From positions 3,182,501 through 3,246,500 of the forward strand of contig NZ_JBBOPI010000001.1 of the NCBI RefSeq assembly GCF_038003525.1: a stretch of DNA of 64,000 nt. The letters are read 5' to 3'. Numbering within the stretch: position 1 is the first letter of the stretch; every line of letters begins with the position of its first letter. The notes beneath the pieces were generated by a model, which saw nothing but the letters and a program-made list of their open reading frames with translations, was not told the origin of the DNA and searched no databases. The DNA comes from Solibacillus sp. FSL H8-0538 (GTDB lineage: Bacteria > Bacillota > Bacilli > Bacillales_A > Planococcaceae). The translations under genes and the position numbers were made by a program. This document shows, in pieces, positions 18,170 to 26,571 of this stretch.

Positions 18170-18969
18170 TCTTCATTCTCCTTCTCTTCAATATAACGAT
18201 TGATGACTTCTACTGGAAAGCCCTTTTGATAAAGTGCCTGCTTCGTTTTGTTGCGGCGCTCACTACCTACAAATTTTGCCGAATACTTGCGCCACACCTT
18301 ATCCCCCTGGTTAGCAATCATATCCGTCCATTCATCATCTTCCCGTTCAAACTTAGTCTGCTCTAGTATTTCCTTTATTACTGTAAACGAATAGCCTTTA
18401 CGCATCAAGACATCTTGAATTTTTTGCTTTACTTGCGAAGGAGTTTTGTTGTCACCAGCTCGAATTTGCTTTTCCGCTAGCTCCATCGCAACCTTTACTT
18501 GTTCCTCATGCGAAAAAGTACCAAGCACCTGCTCCTGTAATCCCCTATCAATGCCCTTCCTCATTAAATCTTGACGAATGGCACCTGGTCCTTTTTTGGC
18601 AGTGCGCTTTTTTGTTTCGAGAAGTGCTTTAGAATAGGTTTCATCATTTAAAAAACCGAGCCGTTCTAGCTTGCGAATGGCCTCTAACACAACAGCCTCC
18701 CCATGCCCTGCATCGTGTAGCTTTTTCTTTACTTCAAATTCACTACGCATTTGATAACTCAAAAAATGTAGTGCTTTATTAAATGCTTTCGCAATTTCAT
18801 CTTCATAAGTGATTTCATCTACTTCAAATTGCTCTAGCACTTTCCCTTTCGTTAAGCCAAATTTAATCAGCGTACCTTCATCAACTGCAAAGGCATATTC
18901 TTCATTTAAATAAATATTATAACGTTCAGGATTATTTTTTTGACGACCAATTTTAGAAATAACAAGCAT
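18166..18969 (-). CDS. recX: Recombination regulator RecX
   Basis: Modulator of RecA filaments, 267 residues. It is built of repeated three-helix modules after a short N-terminal beta region, as in Bacillus RecX (264 residues). Typical stretches are LGFLNDETYSKALLETKK and KKGPGAIRQDLMRKGI. The ATG ending at 18969 has GGAAGTGAG upstream; an earlier in-frame ATG at 19002 lacks a site. It is the first gene of recX-yfhH-yfhJ and divergent from yfhF. Confidence 0.92.
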   Translation of the reverse strand: MLVISKIGRQKNNPERYNIYLNEEYAFAVDEGTLIKFGLTKGKVLEQFEVDEITYEDEIAKAFNKALHFLSYQMRSEFEVKKKLHDAGHGEAVVLEAIRKLERLGFLNDETYSKALLETKKRTAKKGPGAIRQDLMRKGIDRGLQEQVLGTFSHEEQVKVAMELAEKQIRAGDNKTPSQVKQKIQDVLMRKGYSFTVIKEILEQTKFEREDDEWTDMIANQGDKVWRKYSAKFVGSERRNKTKQALYQKGFPVEVINRYIEEKENEE

Positions 18970-19075
18970 GAAACTCACTTCCTTTTGCCTTTTAGTATAC
19001 ATGTTTTTGCAAGACGTTTCATGTATGGATATAATAGGAAAAAGAGTCCGACACTAAAATTTAGGGGGCGTCCGC

Positions 19076-19975
19076 ATGAAGATAGTGATTTCGGGTGGTT
19101 CAGGCTTTGTTGGCCAAAAACTACGTGAGCTTTTATGTGATAAAGGGCATGAAGTACTCATTTTAACGCGAGGAGAAGAGACGGTTAAGGACGGCATCCG
19201 CTATATTCGCTGGATGGATGGCACCAATCCTGAAGAGTCACTTGAAGGCAGTGATGCTTTCATTAATTTAGCTGGTGTTTCACTAAACGAGGGACGATGG
19301 ACGGTGGATCGTAAAAAAGCAATTTATGAAAGTCGCATGGACACAACGAACGAAATATTTCGTATTTTCGAAAATCTTACGAAGCGCCCAACCGTTTTTA
19401 TTAATGCAAGTGCGATTGGAATTTACCCAACGTCTACAACAAACGTTTACACAGAGCAGTCAGAAAACTATGCGACAGATTTCCTTGGCAGCGTCGTTAC
19501 AGACTGGGAAGTAAATGCCGCACGTTCCGAAAAGCTAGGCATCCGCGTATGCTTGGCTCGCTTTGGCGTCATTCTAGGGAAAGAATCTGGTGCGCTTCCG
19601 TTAATCACGCTTCCGTATCAATTAGGTGTAGGAGGAACAATCGGATCTGGGGAACAGTGGCTAAGTTGGATTCATATTGATGATGTGGCGAATGCCATTT
19701 TATTTACGATTGAAAACGAAGAGCTTTCAGGACCGATAAACTTCACATCACCGAACGCCAAACGAATGAAGCAGTTTGGCAAAACGGTTGGACGTGCATT
19801 AAATCGTCCGCACTGGCTACCTGTACCGGGCTTTGCGTTGCAGTTGGCACTAGGCGAAAAGAGTATACTTGTATTAGAAGGTCAGTACGTTGTGCCTGAA
19901 AAACTACTTGCTACAGAATATCCATTTAAATTCATTTCCCTTGAAGATGCAATTATTGACTTGTATAACTCTTAA
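19076..19975 (+). CDS. yfhF: NAD(P)-binding epimerase-like protein YfhF (TIGR01777)
   Basis: Extended SDR protein of 299 residues of the SDR39U1/TIGR01777 group. The nucleotide-binding motif GGSGFVG is at residues 7-13, with DAFINLAGVS near 65 and a C-terminal domain ending in the usual PFKFISLEDAI. The substrate is unknown. GGGGG precedes the ATG. It is followed by a hairpin that also carries the ribosome binding site of pdaA. Confidence 0.88.
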   Translation: MKIVISGGSGFVGQKLRELLCDKGHEVLILTRGEETVKDGIRYIRWMDGTNPEESLEGSDAFINLAGVSLNEGRWTVDRKKAIYESRMDTTNEIFRIFENLTKRPTVFINASAIGIYPTSTTNVYTEQSENYATDFLGSVVTDWEVNAARSEKLGIRVCLARFGVILGKESGALPLITLPYQLGVGGTIGSGEQWLSWIHIDDVANAILFTIENEELSGPINFTSPNAKRMKQFGKTVGRALNRPHWLPVPGFALQLALGEKSILVLEGQYVVPEKLLATEYPFKFISLEDAIIDLYNS

Positions 19976-19982
19976 CTGTTAG

Positions 19983-20014
19983 CGCAACCTACTGAAAAAG
20001 GAGGTTGCGTTTTT
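19983..20014 (+). terminator. Terminator hairpin containing the pdaA ribosome binding site
   Basis: Stem CGCAACCT / AGGTTGCG followed by five T. The GGAGG that serves pdaA (ATG at 20015) lies at the start of the 3' arm, so folding would both stop readthrough and hide the site. Confidence 0.7.
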
Positions 20015-20803
20015 ATGTACAAACATCATCTATACGGCGCAGTCATTATCCTATTTGCGCTTGTTTTATCAACGATTACTTATGCGCGCGCGGATGAATA
20101 TCATTGGGGTTTTAAGCGTAGCACTGACGGCACACCCGCAGAGGCTGGCGCACAACTAGACGGAATGCTAAATCAATACGGCGCTATTTATAAGGGAAGT
20201 ACGGATAACAAAATCGCCTATTTAACATTTGATAATGGTTACGAAAATGGCTTTACCGAAAGCATTTTAAATACCTTGAAGGATGAACAAGTTCCTGCTA
20301 CCTTTTTCTTAACTGGGCATTATTTAACGAGCGCTACAGATCTCACAAAAAGGATGATTGCAGACGGTCATACTATCGGCAATCACTCATATGGGCATCC
20401 AAATATGGCCCGGTTATCTGACGCAGAAATAATCGCAGAGTGGAAGAAATTTGACGATAAGTTGCGAGAACTAACCGGTGTGGAGCGTACTTATTATGCC
20501 CGACCACCTGAAGGAATATTTAATGAGCGCTTGTTAAAAGTAGGCAATGACAATAGCTACCGGCATATTTTTTGGTCCGTTGCGTTTAAGGATTGGCTAA
20601 AGGATGAGCGCCGTGGTTATAAATATGCTTATGATGCCCTCATGCAGCAACTTCATCCCGGTGCTGTCATTTTAATGCATACGGTAGCACAGGATAATGC
20701 AGAGGCGCTGCCAAAATTTATTGCGGACGCAAAGGCAGCTGGCTACACATTTGGCTCGCTTGATGATTTAGTTATGGAATACGAAGGCGTTATGCTGCCT
20801 TAG
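20015..20803 (+). CDS. pdaA: Delta-lactam-biosynthetic de-N-acetylase PdaA
   Basis: Polysaccharide deacetylase (NodB-like) of 262 residues. It removes the acetyl group from muramic acid during formation of the spore-cortex delta-lactam, and is needed for germination. A signal peptide (1-26) leads to the outer side of the forespore membrane. The catalytic motif reads TFDNGYEN (Asp73) rather than TFDDG, as in B. subtilis PdaA. Metal ligands are H124 and H128 in NHSYGHPN, and RPPEGIFNER and LMHTVAQDN follow. Expected sigma-G control is not proven here. Confidence 0.93.
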   Translation: MYKHHLYGAVIILFALVLSTITYARADEYHWGFKRSTDGTPAEAGAQLDGMLNQYGAIYKGSTDNKIAYLTFDNGYENGFTESILNTLKDEQVPATFFLTGHYLTSATDLTKRMIADGHTIGNHSYGHPNMARLSDAEIIAEWKKFDDKLRELTGVERTYYARPPEGIFNERLLKVGNDNSYRHIFWSVAFKDWLKDERRGYKYAYDALMQQLHPGAVILMHTVAQDNAEALPKFIADAKAAGYTFGSLDDLVMEYEGVMLP

Positions 20804-20947
20804 TAAGAAATCTGCTTTCTTTCATTTCCTTGTCGCGTCCGTTATAATGATGGGATGACTAGAAAAGGTAATTCACGCCCGTTTACACTCGGAACGACCT
20901 TGAGGATGATGCGTGAATACTTAGACATTAGAAGGACGTGGAAAGCA

Positions 20948-22324
20948 ATGAGTGAAGCAATAATGGAGCTTGGACAAAAGTTCCCATTAACAATTAAACG
21001 ACTTGGTATTAACGGTGAAGGTGTTGGCTTTTATAAACGTAATGTTGTATTTGTCAAAGGTGCTTTACCTGGAGAAGAAGTAACCGTAAAACTGACAAAC
21101 GTACAACGCAATTTTGCAGAGGCAGAAATTTTAAATATTCGTAAAGCTAGTGAATACCGTCAAGAAGCGCCTTGCCAAGTATACGATGAATGCGGAGGCT
21201 GCCAACTCCAACATATGACGTATGAAGGCCAGCTAAAAAACAAGCGCGACATCGTCATGCAAGCATTAGAAAAATACGCAAGCAATCTCGCACAATCAAC
21301 AGAGGTGCGCCCAACTTTAGGTATGGACAATCCGTGGAACTACCGTAACAAATCGCAGTTCCAAGTACGTAAAGAAGGCAAACGCGTATACGCTGGTTTA
21401 TTTTCAGAAGGCACCAACAAATTATTAAACATTAATGATTGCCTCGTTCAGCAACCTGTTACTACAAAAATCACAGTAGGTACACGTAAAGTATTACAAA
21501 AGCTAAACATTACAATTTATGATGGTAAAAACTTGAACGGCCTTGTTCGTACGATTGTTGTTCGTACAGGTATACGTACGGGTGAAACACAAGTTTGTTT
21601 AGTGACAACACGTAATGAGTTACCACATAAAGCAGAATTAATTGAACGCATTAAAAAAATTGACCCGTCGATCGTGTCGATTACCCAAAACATCAACCGC
21701 GATAAATCCTCACTAATTTTCGGTGAAGAAACAATTGTGTTAGATGGTAAAGAAACAATCCATGAAAAACTTGGCGAATTCGCATTTGACCTTTCAACGC
21801 GCGCATTCTTCCAACTAAACCCTGAGCAAACTGTTATTTTATACGATGAAATTAAAAAAGCAGCCGCGCTAACGGGCAAAGAAAACGTAGTGGATGCATA
21901 CTGCGGTGTTGGGACAATCGGTATGTGGCTTGCAGAAGGTGCTCGCGAAGTTCGCGGGATGGACAATGTCGATGAAGCTATCGCTGATGCCAAAGTAAAT
22001 GCTCGTACGAACGCTAACTTACAGCATGTGCGTTTCTTCCCAGGCTCTTCGGATAAATGGTTATTCCGTTGGAGCAAAGAAGATTATCGTCCAGATGTTA
22101 TCGCAGTAGACCCACCGCGTACAGGTTTAGAGCCAGGCTTTATCAGAACGGTGCTAAAAATTAAACCAAAACGCTTCGTCTATACATCTTGTAACCCATC
22201 GACATTAGCGAAGGACTTACAAGAGCTATCGAAAATTTATGATGTCGAATATATTCAACCAGTGGACATGTTCCCACAGACGGCACATGTTGAAGCGGTA
22301 GCAAAATTAACATTAAAGAAGTAA
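20948..22324 (+). CDS. rlmD: 23S rRNA (uracil-C5)-methyltransferase, RlmD/RlmCD family
   Basis: SAM-dependent tRNA/rRNA methyltransferase that forms m5U in 23S rRNA. From the chosen ATG there are 458 residues: TRAM domain (about 8-65), Fe-S cysteines (C-X5-C-X2-C in CQVYDECGGC, with a further Cys in INDCLV), SAM site VVDAYCGVGTIG and catalytic Cys in SCNPSTL. Upstream in-frame ATGs at 20855 and 20906 are unlikely. A TATAAT at 20842-20847 would place the transcript start at about 20854. B. subtilis has two such proteins (YefA/RlmCD and YfjO); position suggests the YfjO counterpart. Confidence 0.88.
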   Translation: MSEAIMELGQKFPLTIKRLGINGEGVGFYKRNVVFVKGALPGEEVTVKLTNVQRNFAEAEILNIRKASEYRQEAPCQVYDECGGCQLQHMTYEGQLKNKRDIVMQALEKYASNLAQSTEVRPTLGMDNPWNYRNKSQFQVRKEGKRVYAGLFSEGTNKLLNINDCLVQQPVTTKITVGTRKVLQKLNITIYDGKNLNGLVRTIVVRTGIRTGETQVCLVTTRNELPHKAELIERIKKIDPSIVSITQNINRDKSSLIFGEETIVLDGKETIHEKLGEFAFDLSTRAFFQLNPEQTVILYDEIKKAAALTGKENVVDAYCGVGTIGMWLAEGAREVRGMDNVDEAIADAKVNARTNANLQHVRFFPGSSDKWLFRWSKEDYRPDVIAVDPPRTGLEPGFIRTVLKIKPKRFVYTSCNPSTLAKDLQELSKIYDVEYIQPVDMFPQTAHVEAVAKLTLKK

Positions 22325-22356
22325 ATAACCTATAAAATCATTATTAGATTAACTTT

Positions 22357-22392
22357 AAGGCAGTACTCAAAATCCGAGTATTGCCTTTTTAC
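22357..22392 (+). terminator. Terminator after the rRNA methyltransferase gene
   Basis: Stem AAGGCAGTACTC / GAGTATTGCCTT with a seven-base loop and five T. Confidence 0.85.
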
Positions 22393-23080
22393 TTTGTATT
22401 CTGAACCTGTAATTTTATTTAGAAATATTTTAATCATCATTTTAAATTTATGGTAAAATTCATAGCCTTTTAAAAACCTATCTGAGATTTCCATTACTAG
22501 ATATAAACAGGTTTATTTGCCGAACGAATGGCCATCAATTTTTGAGAACACTCCATAATCCTATCTTCATTTTAAACACAAAGCTTATCGAAACAGTTAC
22601 AAAATTTAAATAACGTAAATAATCATGCAAATAACGTGATTTAACGTATTTCCTATACAACATAATATTAAATAAGCGTAAAAACCAATTGGGATGCAGT
22701 TCAGCTTTGTCACATAATTATGTTTATGTTGTGTCTCAATTATGGCAAAGCAGCGATTTTATACTATGTAAATTACCATTCAAAAATAGAACCACCAAAA
22801 AATCCACGAGCAATGTGATAACCCGCTGTTAATTTCACTACGTCGACTGCCACATTGTTCATGTAGAAATCGCTACCTTACTTCAAATCAAATCAAATCA
22901 AGCAATTAGCATGGTTGCCTCCGTACAAATTAATACGAATAAACGAATGAAGTTTAACGGCTCCTATTTGTAAATATACTAGGCCATTTTCTCATCTCCA
23001 CAAATTATTTATTGTTTAGTAGGCGTTCACCATCCCGTTTTTCCCTCCATATCCTATACAAAAAGGAAAAGAGTTGGATT
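22393..23080. other. Gene-poor stretch with possible decayed sequence
   Basis: No complete gene seen. An inverted repeat CTTTG..CATAATT / AATTATG..CAAAG lies near 22704-22755. On the minus strand a 29-codon frame at 22773-22862 ends GFFGGSIFEW. Upstream of it, GGAGG plus ATG (about 22910-22925) opens a frame that breaks at the short tandem run CAAAT x3 (22883-22901). This looks like debris of a short gene; I cannot name it. Confidence 0.4.
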
Positions 23081-24472
23081 ATGGCAATTGAATTAACTGC
23101 TCTGCACTGGATATATATTGGATTTATTGTTTTAATCATTGGATTTATGATGAGAAGGCTAGATACAACAATTATTTGTATTTTGGGGATTTTCACGATT
23201 GCGGTTGTTGCCACAGGGGATCTTACTTCATCCATTAGTAGTATTTTTAACAGCTTTATTTATGCGATTTCCGAACTTTTGCCTACCATTCTAATCATAT
23301 CAATTATTGTAGCGATGAGCCGTGTGCTAATGAAAACGGGGATTAATGAAGTAATGGTTGCTCCATTTACAAAAATCATTAAAAATCCAACACTTGCATA
23401 TTGGACAATCGGAATTTTAATGATGGTCATTTCCTGGTTCTTTTGGCCATCACCATCTGTAGCATTATTAGGTGCGGTTTTGTTACCAGTGGCCATCCGA
23501 GCTGGGCTTCCTGCGCTAGGTGTTGCGATGGCGATGAATTTATTCGGGCATGGAATTGCTTTATCAAGTGATTTCGTTATTCAAGGTGCACCAAAACTGA
23601 CAGCAGACGCCGCCGGAATTCCAGTAGGCGATGTCGTTGCAGCCAGTATACCACTTGTTATAACAATGGGGATTGTGACAACAGTTGTCGCTTTCTTCTT
23701 ATTAAGACGTGATATGAAAAGAGGGACATTAGAGTTAATTGGAACGTATGACAATGGCCTCGATCAAGAAACAGCAGAAGATTTACTTACATCGTCGCAA
23801 AAGAAATTCTTTGCAATTTTCATTCCTATCGCCTTCTTATTAGATGTTGTCGCCATGGCTGTATTTAACCTACAGGGAGGGGACGCAACAGCCTTAGTAG
23901 GAGGCACTGCCGTATTTATTTTACTGCTACTCTGTATCATAGCTCATAAAAAGAAAGGGCTAGAACAGTCAACAAGTTATTTTATTCATGGTTTCCAATT
24001 CGGCTTCAAAGTGTTCGGTCCTGTTATTCCAATAGCCGCTTTCTTCTATCTAGGGGATTCTGGTTTCCAAACAATTATTGGTAATCATTTACCCGACATG
24101 TCTCACGGGATTGTCAATGATCTCGGTGTCGCATTAGCTGCGGTGGTACCATTAACCAAAGAAATTGCCGTTGTAACTCTTACAGGTGTAGGGGCTATCA
24201 CGGGACTCGACGGCTCCGGATTTTCAGGCATTTCACTCGTTGGTTCAATCGGAAGTTTATTTGGTACTGCCATTGGAGAAGGAACCGCTACACTGACAGC
24301 ACTTGGTCAAATCGCTGCTATTTGGGTTGGTGGCGGAACTTTAATTCCATGGGCGCTCATTCCAGCAGCTGCAATTTGTAACGTCAGTCCGTTTGAGCTT
24401 GCGCGGCGCAATTTACTGCCAGTCGTCATCGGGCTAGTAGTGACAACGATTGTTGCGATGTTTTTAATATAG
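23081..24472 (+). CDS. Multi-pass membrane transporter, family not assigned
   Basis: Very hydrophobic protein of about 463 residues with around 11-12 membrane helices. Half-way motifs (NLFGHGIALSSDF near 170 and the Gly-rich SGISLVGSIGSLFGTAIGEG near 385) recall transporters of the ion-transporter/GntP-like superfamilies. I do not recognise the exact family or substrate. The start is taken at the ATG 23081 (MAIELTALHW); the upstream ribosome binding site is weak. The last 50 codons are repeated, broken, at 25391-25543, so a paralogue once lay downstream. Confidence 0.75.
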   Translation: MAIELTALHWIYIGFIVLIIGFMMRRLDTTIICILGIFTIAVVATGDLTSSISSIFNSFIYAISELLPTILIISIIVAMSRVLMKTGINEVMVAPFTKIIKNPTLAYWTIGILMMVISWFFWPSPSVALLGAVLLPVAIRAGLPALGVAMAMNLFGHGIALSSDFVIQGAPKLTADAAGIPVGDVVAASIPLVITMGIVTTVVAFFLLRRDMKRGTLELIGTYDNGLDQETAEDLLTSSQKKFFAIFIPIAFLLDVVAMAVFNLQGGDATALVGGTAVFILLLLCIIAHKKKGLEQSTSYFIHGFQFGFKVFGPVIPIAAFFYLGDSGFQTIIGNHLPDMSHGIVNDLGVALAAVVPLTKEIAVVTLTGVGAITGLDGSGFSGISLVGSIGSLFGTAIGEGTATLTALGQIAAIWVGGGTLIPWALIPAAAICNVSPFELARRNLLPVVIGLVVTTIVAMFLI

Positions 24473-24595
24473 GGAAAGAGTGCAAGGGCTGCAAATTTTT
24501 TAGCCTGCAATTTACTTGCAGTCCGTTAAAGCTATGTGAGAAATACAAGTGCGGTTTGTCTGACTTGTCAGAATCGATATACAACTTATTTTAAA

Positions 24596-24635
24596 ATAAG
24601 CGCCAAAGAGGACTAATTTCCTTATTTGGCGCTTA
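24596..24635 (-). terminator. Strong stem-loop after the transporter gene
   Basis: Stem TAAGCGCCAAA..AGG / CCT..TTTGGCGCTTA. The T-rich flank is on the minus-strand side. On the plus side it may still end or protect the transporter transcript. Confidence 0.5.
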
Positions 24636-24636
24636 G

Positions 24637-24786
24637 AAAGCCGCAACGGGAACTGTTATAAAGACTCAAAAGGATGGCATAAAAACTATGGTGACATATG
24701 TGGATAAGAATAATATTATAATAACATCCTATCCAACTAAAGGATCATCAGTGATTACGACAGTAAAAGAGAAAAAAAAGGAGTAA
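24637..24786 (+). pseudogene. 3' remnant of a polymorphic-toxin-like gene
   Basis: Open stretch of 49 codons that starts right after an in-frame stop at 24634 and ends in TAA at 24784. Its residues include GTVIKTQKDGIKTMVTYVD and IIITSYPTKGSS. The pattern (short beta strands, YVDKNNxIITSYPT near the end) resembles the C-terminal end of secreted nuclease-type polymorphic toxins. No start codon with a good ribosome binding site is present, and the upstream toxin body is missing. The next gene begins 6 bases later, as immunity genes do. Family assignment is an inference from pattern. Confidence 0.45.
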
Positions 24787-24792
24787 TATATT

Positions 24793-25257
24793 ATGAAAAT
24801 AAAATTAGAGACTGATAAAGATATTTCCGACTTAACATTGGAAGAATTCGATAATTATTTTGTAGGGTTTTTAAACTTCTATGTAGAAGATGGTAATAAT
24901 GAAATACTGCTTTTTTCAACAACTTTATATACTACTTTTCTAAATGAATTTAATGATATTTTAATTGATATGTATAAATCACCTGATTGTAAAAAAGAAA
25001 TATCAACTATTGGTAATGCGAATCTTTATACGCTAAAAAGAAAAAGAGAAGTTTTGGAAATTACTGAATTTAATCAGGTTTCAGAAACGATAGATGGAGT
25101 TTATGAATTTAATTTCTTTGATTTTCTAGGGGAATATACAGAAAGGTTGGAACAGCATTTGATTTTCCTGCAAAATACGAACAGTAATATAGTTGAAGAA
25201 TTTAAATTTAATTTATTAAAAAATGAACTGATCCAATTTAAACAGTTAGGGTTATAA
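24793..25257 (+). CDS. Hypothetical protein, probable orphan immunity protein
   Basis: Acidic, AT-rich gene for a cytosolic protein of 154 residues with alternating beta and helical stretches and no membrane segment or signal peptide. No family recognised. AAGGAG overlaps the stop of the toxin-like remnant and sits 9 bases before the ATG, so the two were translated as a pair. Lower GC than the neighbouring core genes and the missing partner suggest a transferred toxin-immunity cassette that lost its toxin. A good terminator follows. Confidence 0.6.
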   Translation: MKIKLETDKDISDLTLEEFDNYFVGFLNFYVEDGNNEILLFSTTLYTTFLNEFNDILIDMYKSPDCKKEISTIGNANLYTLKRKREVLEITEFNQVSETIDGVYEFNFFDFLGEYTERLEQHLIFLQNTNSNIVEEFKFNLLKNELIQFKQLGL

Positions 25258-25264
25258 AGAATGT

Positions 25265-25310
25265 CACAAAGCAGGATGTATTCTTCATTTAACTGCTTTG
25301 TGATTTTTTT
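25265..25310 (+). terminator. Terminator after the putative immunity gene
   Basis: Stem CACAAAGCAG / CTGCTTTGTG followed by seven T. Confidence 0.85.
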
Positions 25311-25390
25311 ATAAGAATTTCAGAAAATCTAAAATAGCTTCAATAATAAACAGACGACATTGAATTGTCTGTTCACATTATTACTAGATG

Positions 25391-25543
25391 TCTTACATAG
25401 GTGGAGGCACACTTATCCCATGGGCACTCATTCCAGCTGCAGCTATTTGTAACGTGAGTCCGTTCTAGCTCGCACGTAGAAACCTTCTTCCAGTTATAAT
25501 CGGATTACTCGCAACAACAATCGTAGCCATATTTTTAATATAA
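25391..25543 (+). pseudogene. 3' fragment of a paralogue of the transporter at 23081-24472
   Basis: 51 codons that align throughout with the last 50 codons of the upstream transporter (GGGTLIPWALIPAAAICNVS shared exactly). They carry an in-frame TAG where the intact gene has GAG (NVSPF-E-LARRN). The rest of the paralogue is gone. Nucleotide identity is lower than protein identity, so the duplication is not recent. Confidence 0.9.
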
Positions 25544-25650
25544 GCTTTCTTAAACAAAAAGAAGACAACAAGCTTTTTTAATCGGAAAAGCGCCCCTTGA
25601 AAAGGAGGGCATTGAAAAACTTACATTTTAAAAATGACGAAGCTTTTGCA

Positions 25651-25692
25651 GTTAATAATAAGGCACTTTTTGTTCAACTTTGAACAGGAAGC
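25651..25692 (+). terminator. Stem-loop, possible terminator of the lost paralogue
   Basis: AAGGCACTTTTTGTTCAA pairs with TTGAACAGGAAGCGCCTT (with G-U pairs), then TGTTTCTTTC. Confidence 0.45.
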
Positions 25693-25807
25693 GCCTTGTT
25701 TCTTTCTATATTCCTTTCTCTTTTTCATTTAGTAGCTTCAATTTAGAATACAAAAAAATCATCCTTTTTAAATGAGAGAATGACGCATTCATTCTTTACA
25801 GTTACAA

Positions 25808-25934
25808 GTTGATTGGAGTGGAGGCGACGACTTCTAGGGGATTAGCGAGCAGCTTGAGACCCTGGACTGAGCGCAGCGAGGGAAGCGGCTCAAGGCTCGC
25901 CCCCAAAAAAGCGTTCGCCGCAACGGAAATCAAC
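25808..25934. repeat. GC-rich ~126-bp repeat element, copy 1
   Basis: Begins GTTGATTGGAGTGG and ends CGCAACGGAAATCAAC, so the ends form an inverted repeat (GTTGATT / AATCAAC). It is much richer in G and C than its surroundings. Copy 2 is at 33143-33268. This copy is the more diverged one. Confidence 0.8.
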
Positions 25935-25944
25935 GACATCGAAG

Positions 25945-25984
25945 AAAAAACCAGTTCTTAAACGATTTCTCGTTCAAGAACTGG
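25945..25984 (-). terminator. Terminator after the PemK-like gene
   Basis: Minus strand: stem CCAGTTCTTGAACGAG / CGTTTAAGAACTGG, then six T. Confidence 0.8.
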
Positions 25985-26042
25985 CTAAACTACATTATAG
26001 ACTTTTTCAGTGGCCCCTTGATAAGTCAGTAACCCATCCACA

Positions 26043-26570
26043 TTATAAATCTAAAAGTTCTAGTATTTGTGAACTGATAAACTCCATACGTTCTTTAGGA
26101 ACTTTTTTTTGTTTCTCTAAAAGTAAACTTTTATGTATAGAAGTTACTTCAGTCACATCAACTTCTACATCATATTTCCCTTTATTTATAAAAACAAATC
26201 CTGGCAGTTGATCCTGTATTAACTTGTTATACCATGGGGCATTTTTATTATTTCGTGAAATACTTAAGACGGGTACTACTTGGACGTATTCAAAATTTCT
26301 GTCCTTATTGAACGTATCATTTGAAATGATAATCACTTGCCTTGGCTTAAACTTCATTACCACTTCTTGCTCCCTCGACTTTTTTCTCCCATCAACTTCT
26401 ATCGGCGAGAAGTCACCATTACGTACTTGTATAGTAGTCGAACCATCTTCTTCTGTTAAAAAACGTAAAGGTTGTTTTGTATCTGAGGGATAATACATAG
26501 CAGCTTGAAAGTAATAACCGCGTTCAATCTGATGCCAATTTTTCGGATTAATAAACATGGACGCTGACAC
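26043..26570 (-). CDS. PemK/MazF-like toxin candidate
   Basis: Protein of 175 residues. Residues about 72-105 (FKPRQVIIISNDTFNK.. and YVQVVPVLSIS) match the beta strands of PemK/MazF mRNA interferases, in the style P-R-x-V-I-I-I-S-N and V-P. The N-terminal 65 residues and the C-terminal tail make it longer than a classical MazF (about 110). The start is GTG at 26570 with GGAGGG 8 bases upstream. The gene begins one base after the stop of a 60-residue basic protein gene, the usual antitoxin-toxin layout. Activity is not shown. Confidence 0.6.
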   Translation of the reverse strand: MSASMFINPKNWHQIERGYYFQAAMYYPSDTKQPLRFLTEEDGSTTIQVRNGDFSPIEVDGRKKSREQEVVMKFKPRQVIIISNDTFNKDRNFEYVQVVPVLSISRNNKNAPWYNKLIQDQLPGFVFINKGKYDVEVDVTEVTSIHKSLLLEKQKKVPKERMEFISSQILELLDL

Positions 26571-26571
26571 G

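Noticed and set aside
21517-22077. Minus-strand 186-codon frame opposite the rRNA methyltransferase gene
   Set aside because: Antisense of a well-supported gene, low-complexity composition, no ribosome binding site.
23081-25543. Insertion sequence or prophage in the accessory block
   Set aside because: No transposase, integrase or clear terminal repeats were found; only a partial duplication and a toxin/immunity remnant.
25808-25934. tRNA or rRNA gene fragment, because of high GC content
   Set aside because: No cloverleaf or rRNA core sequence; it matches a second copy at 33143 with inverted ends, so it is a repeat element.
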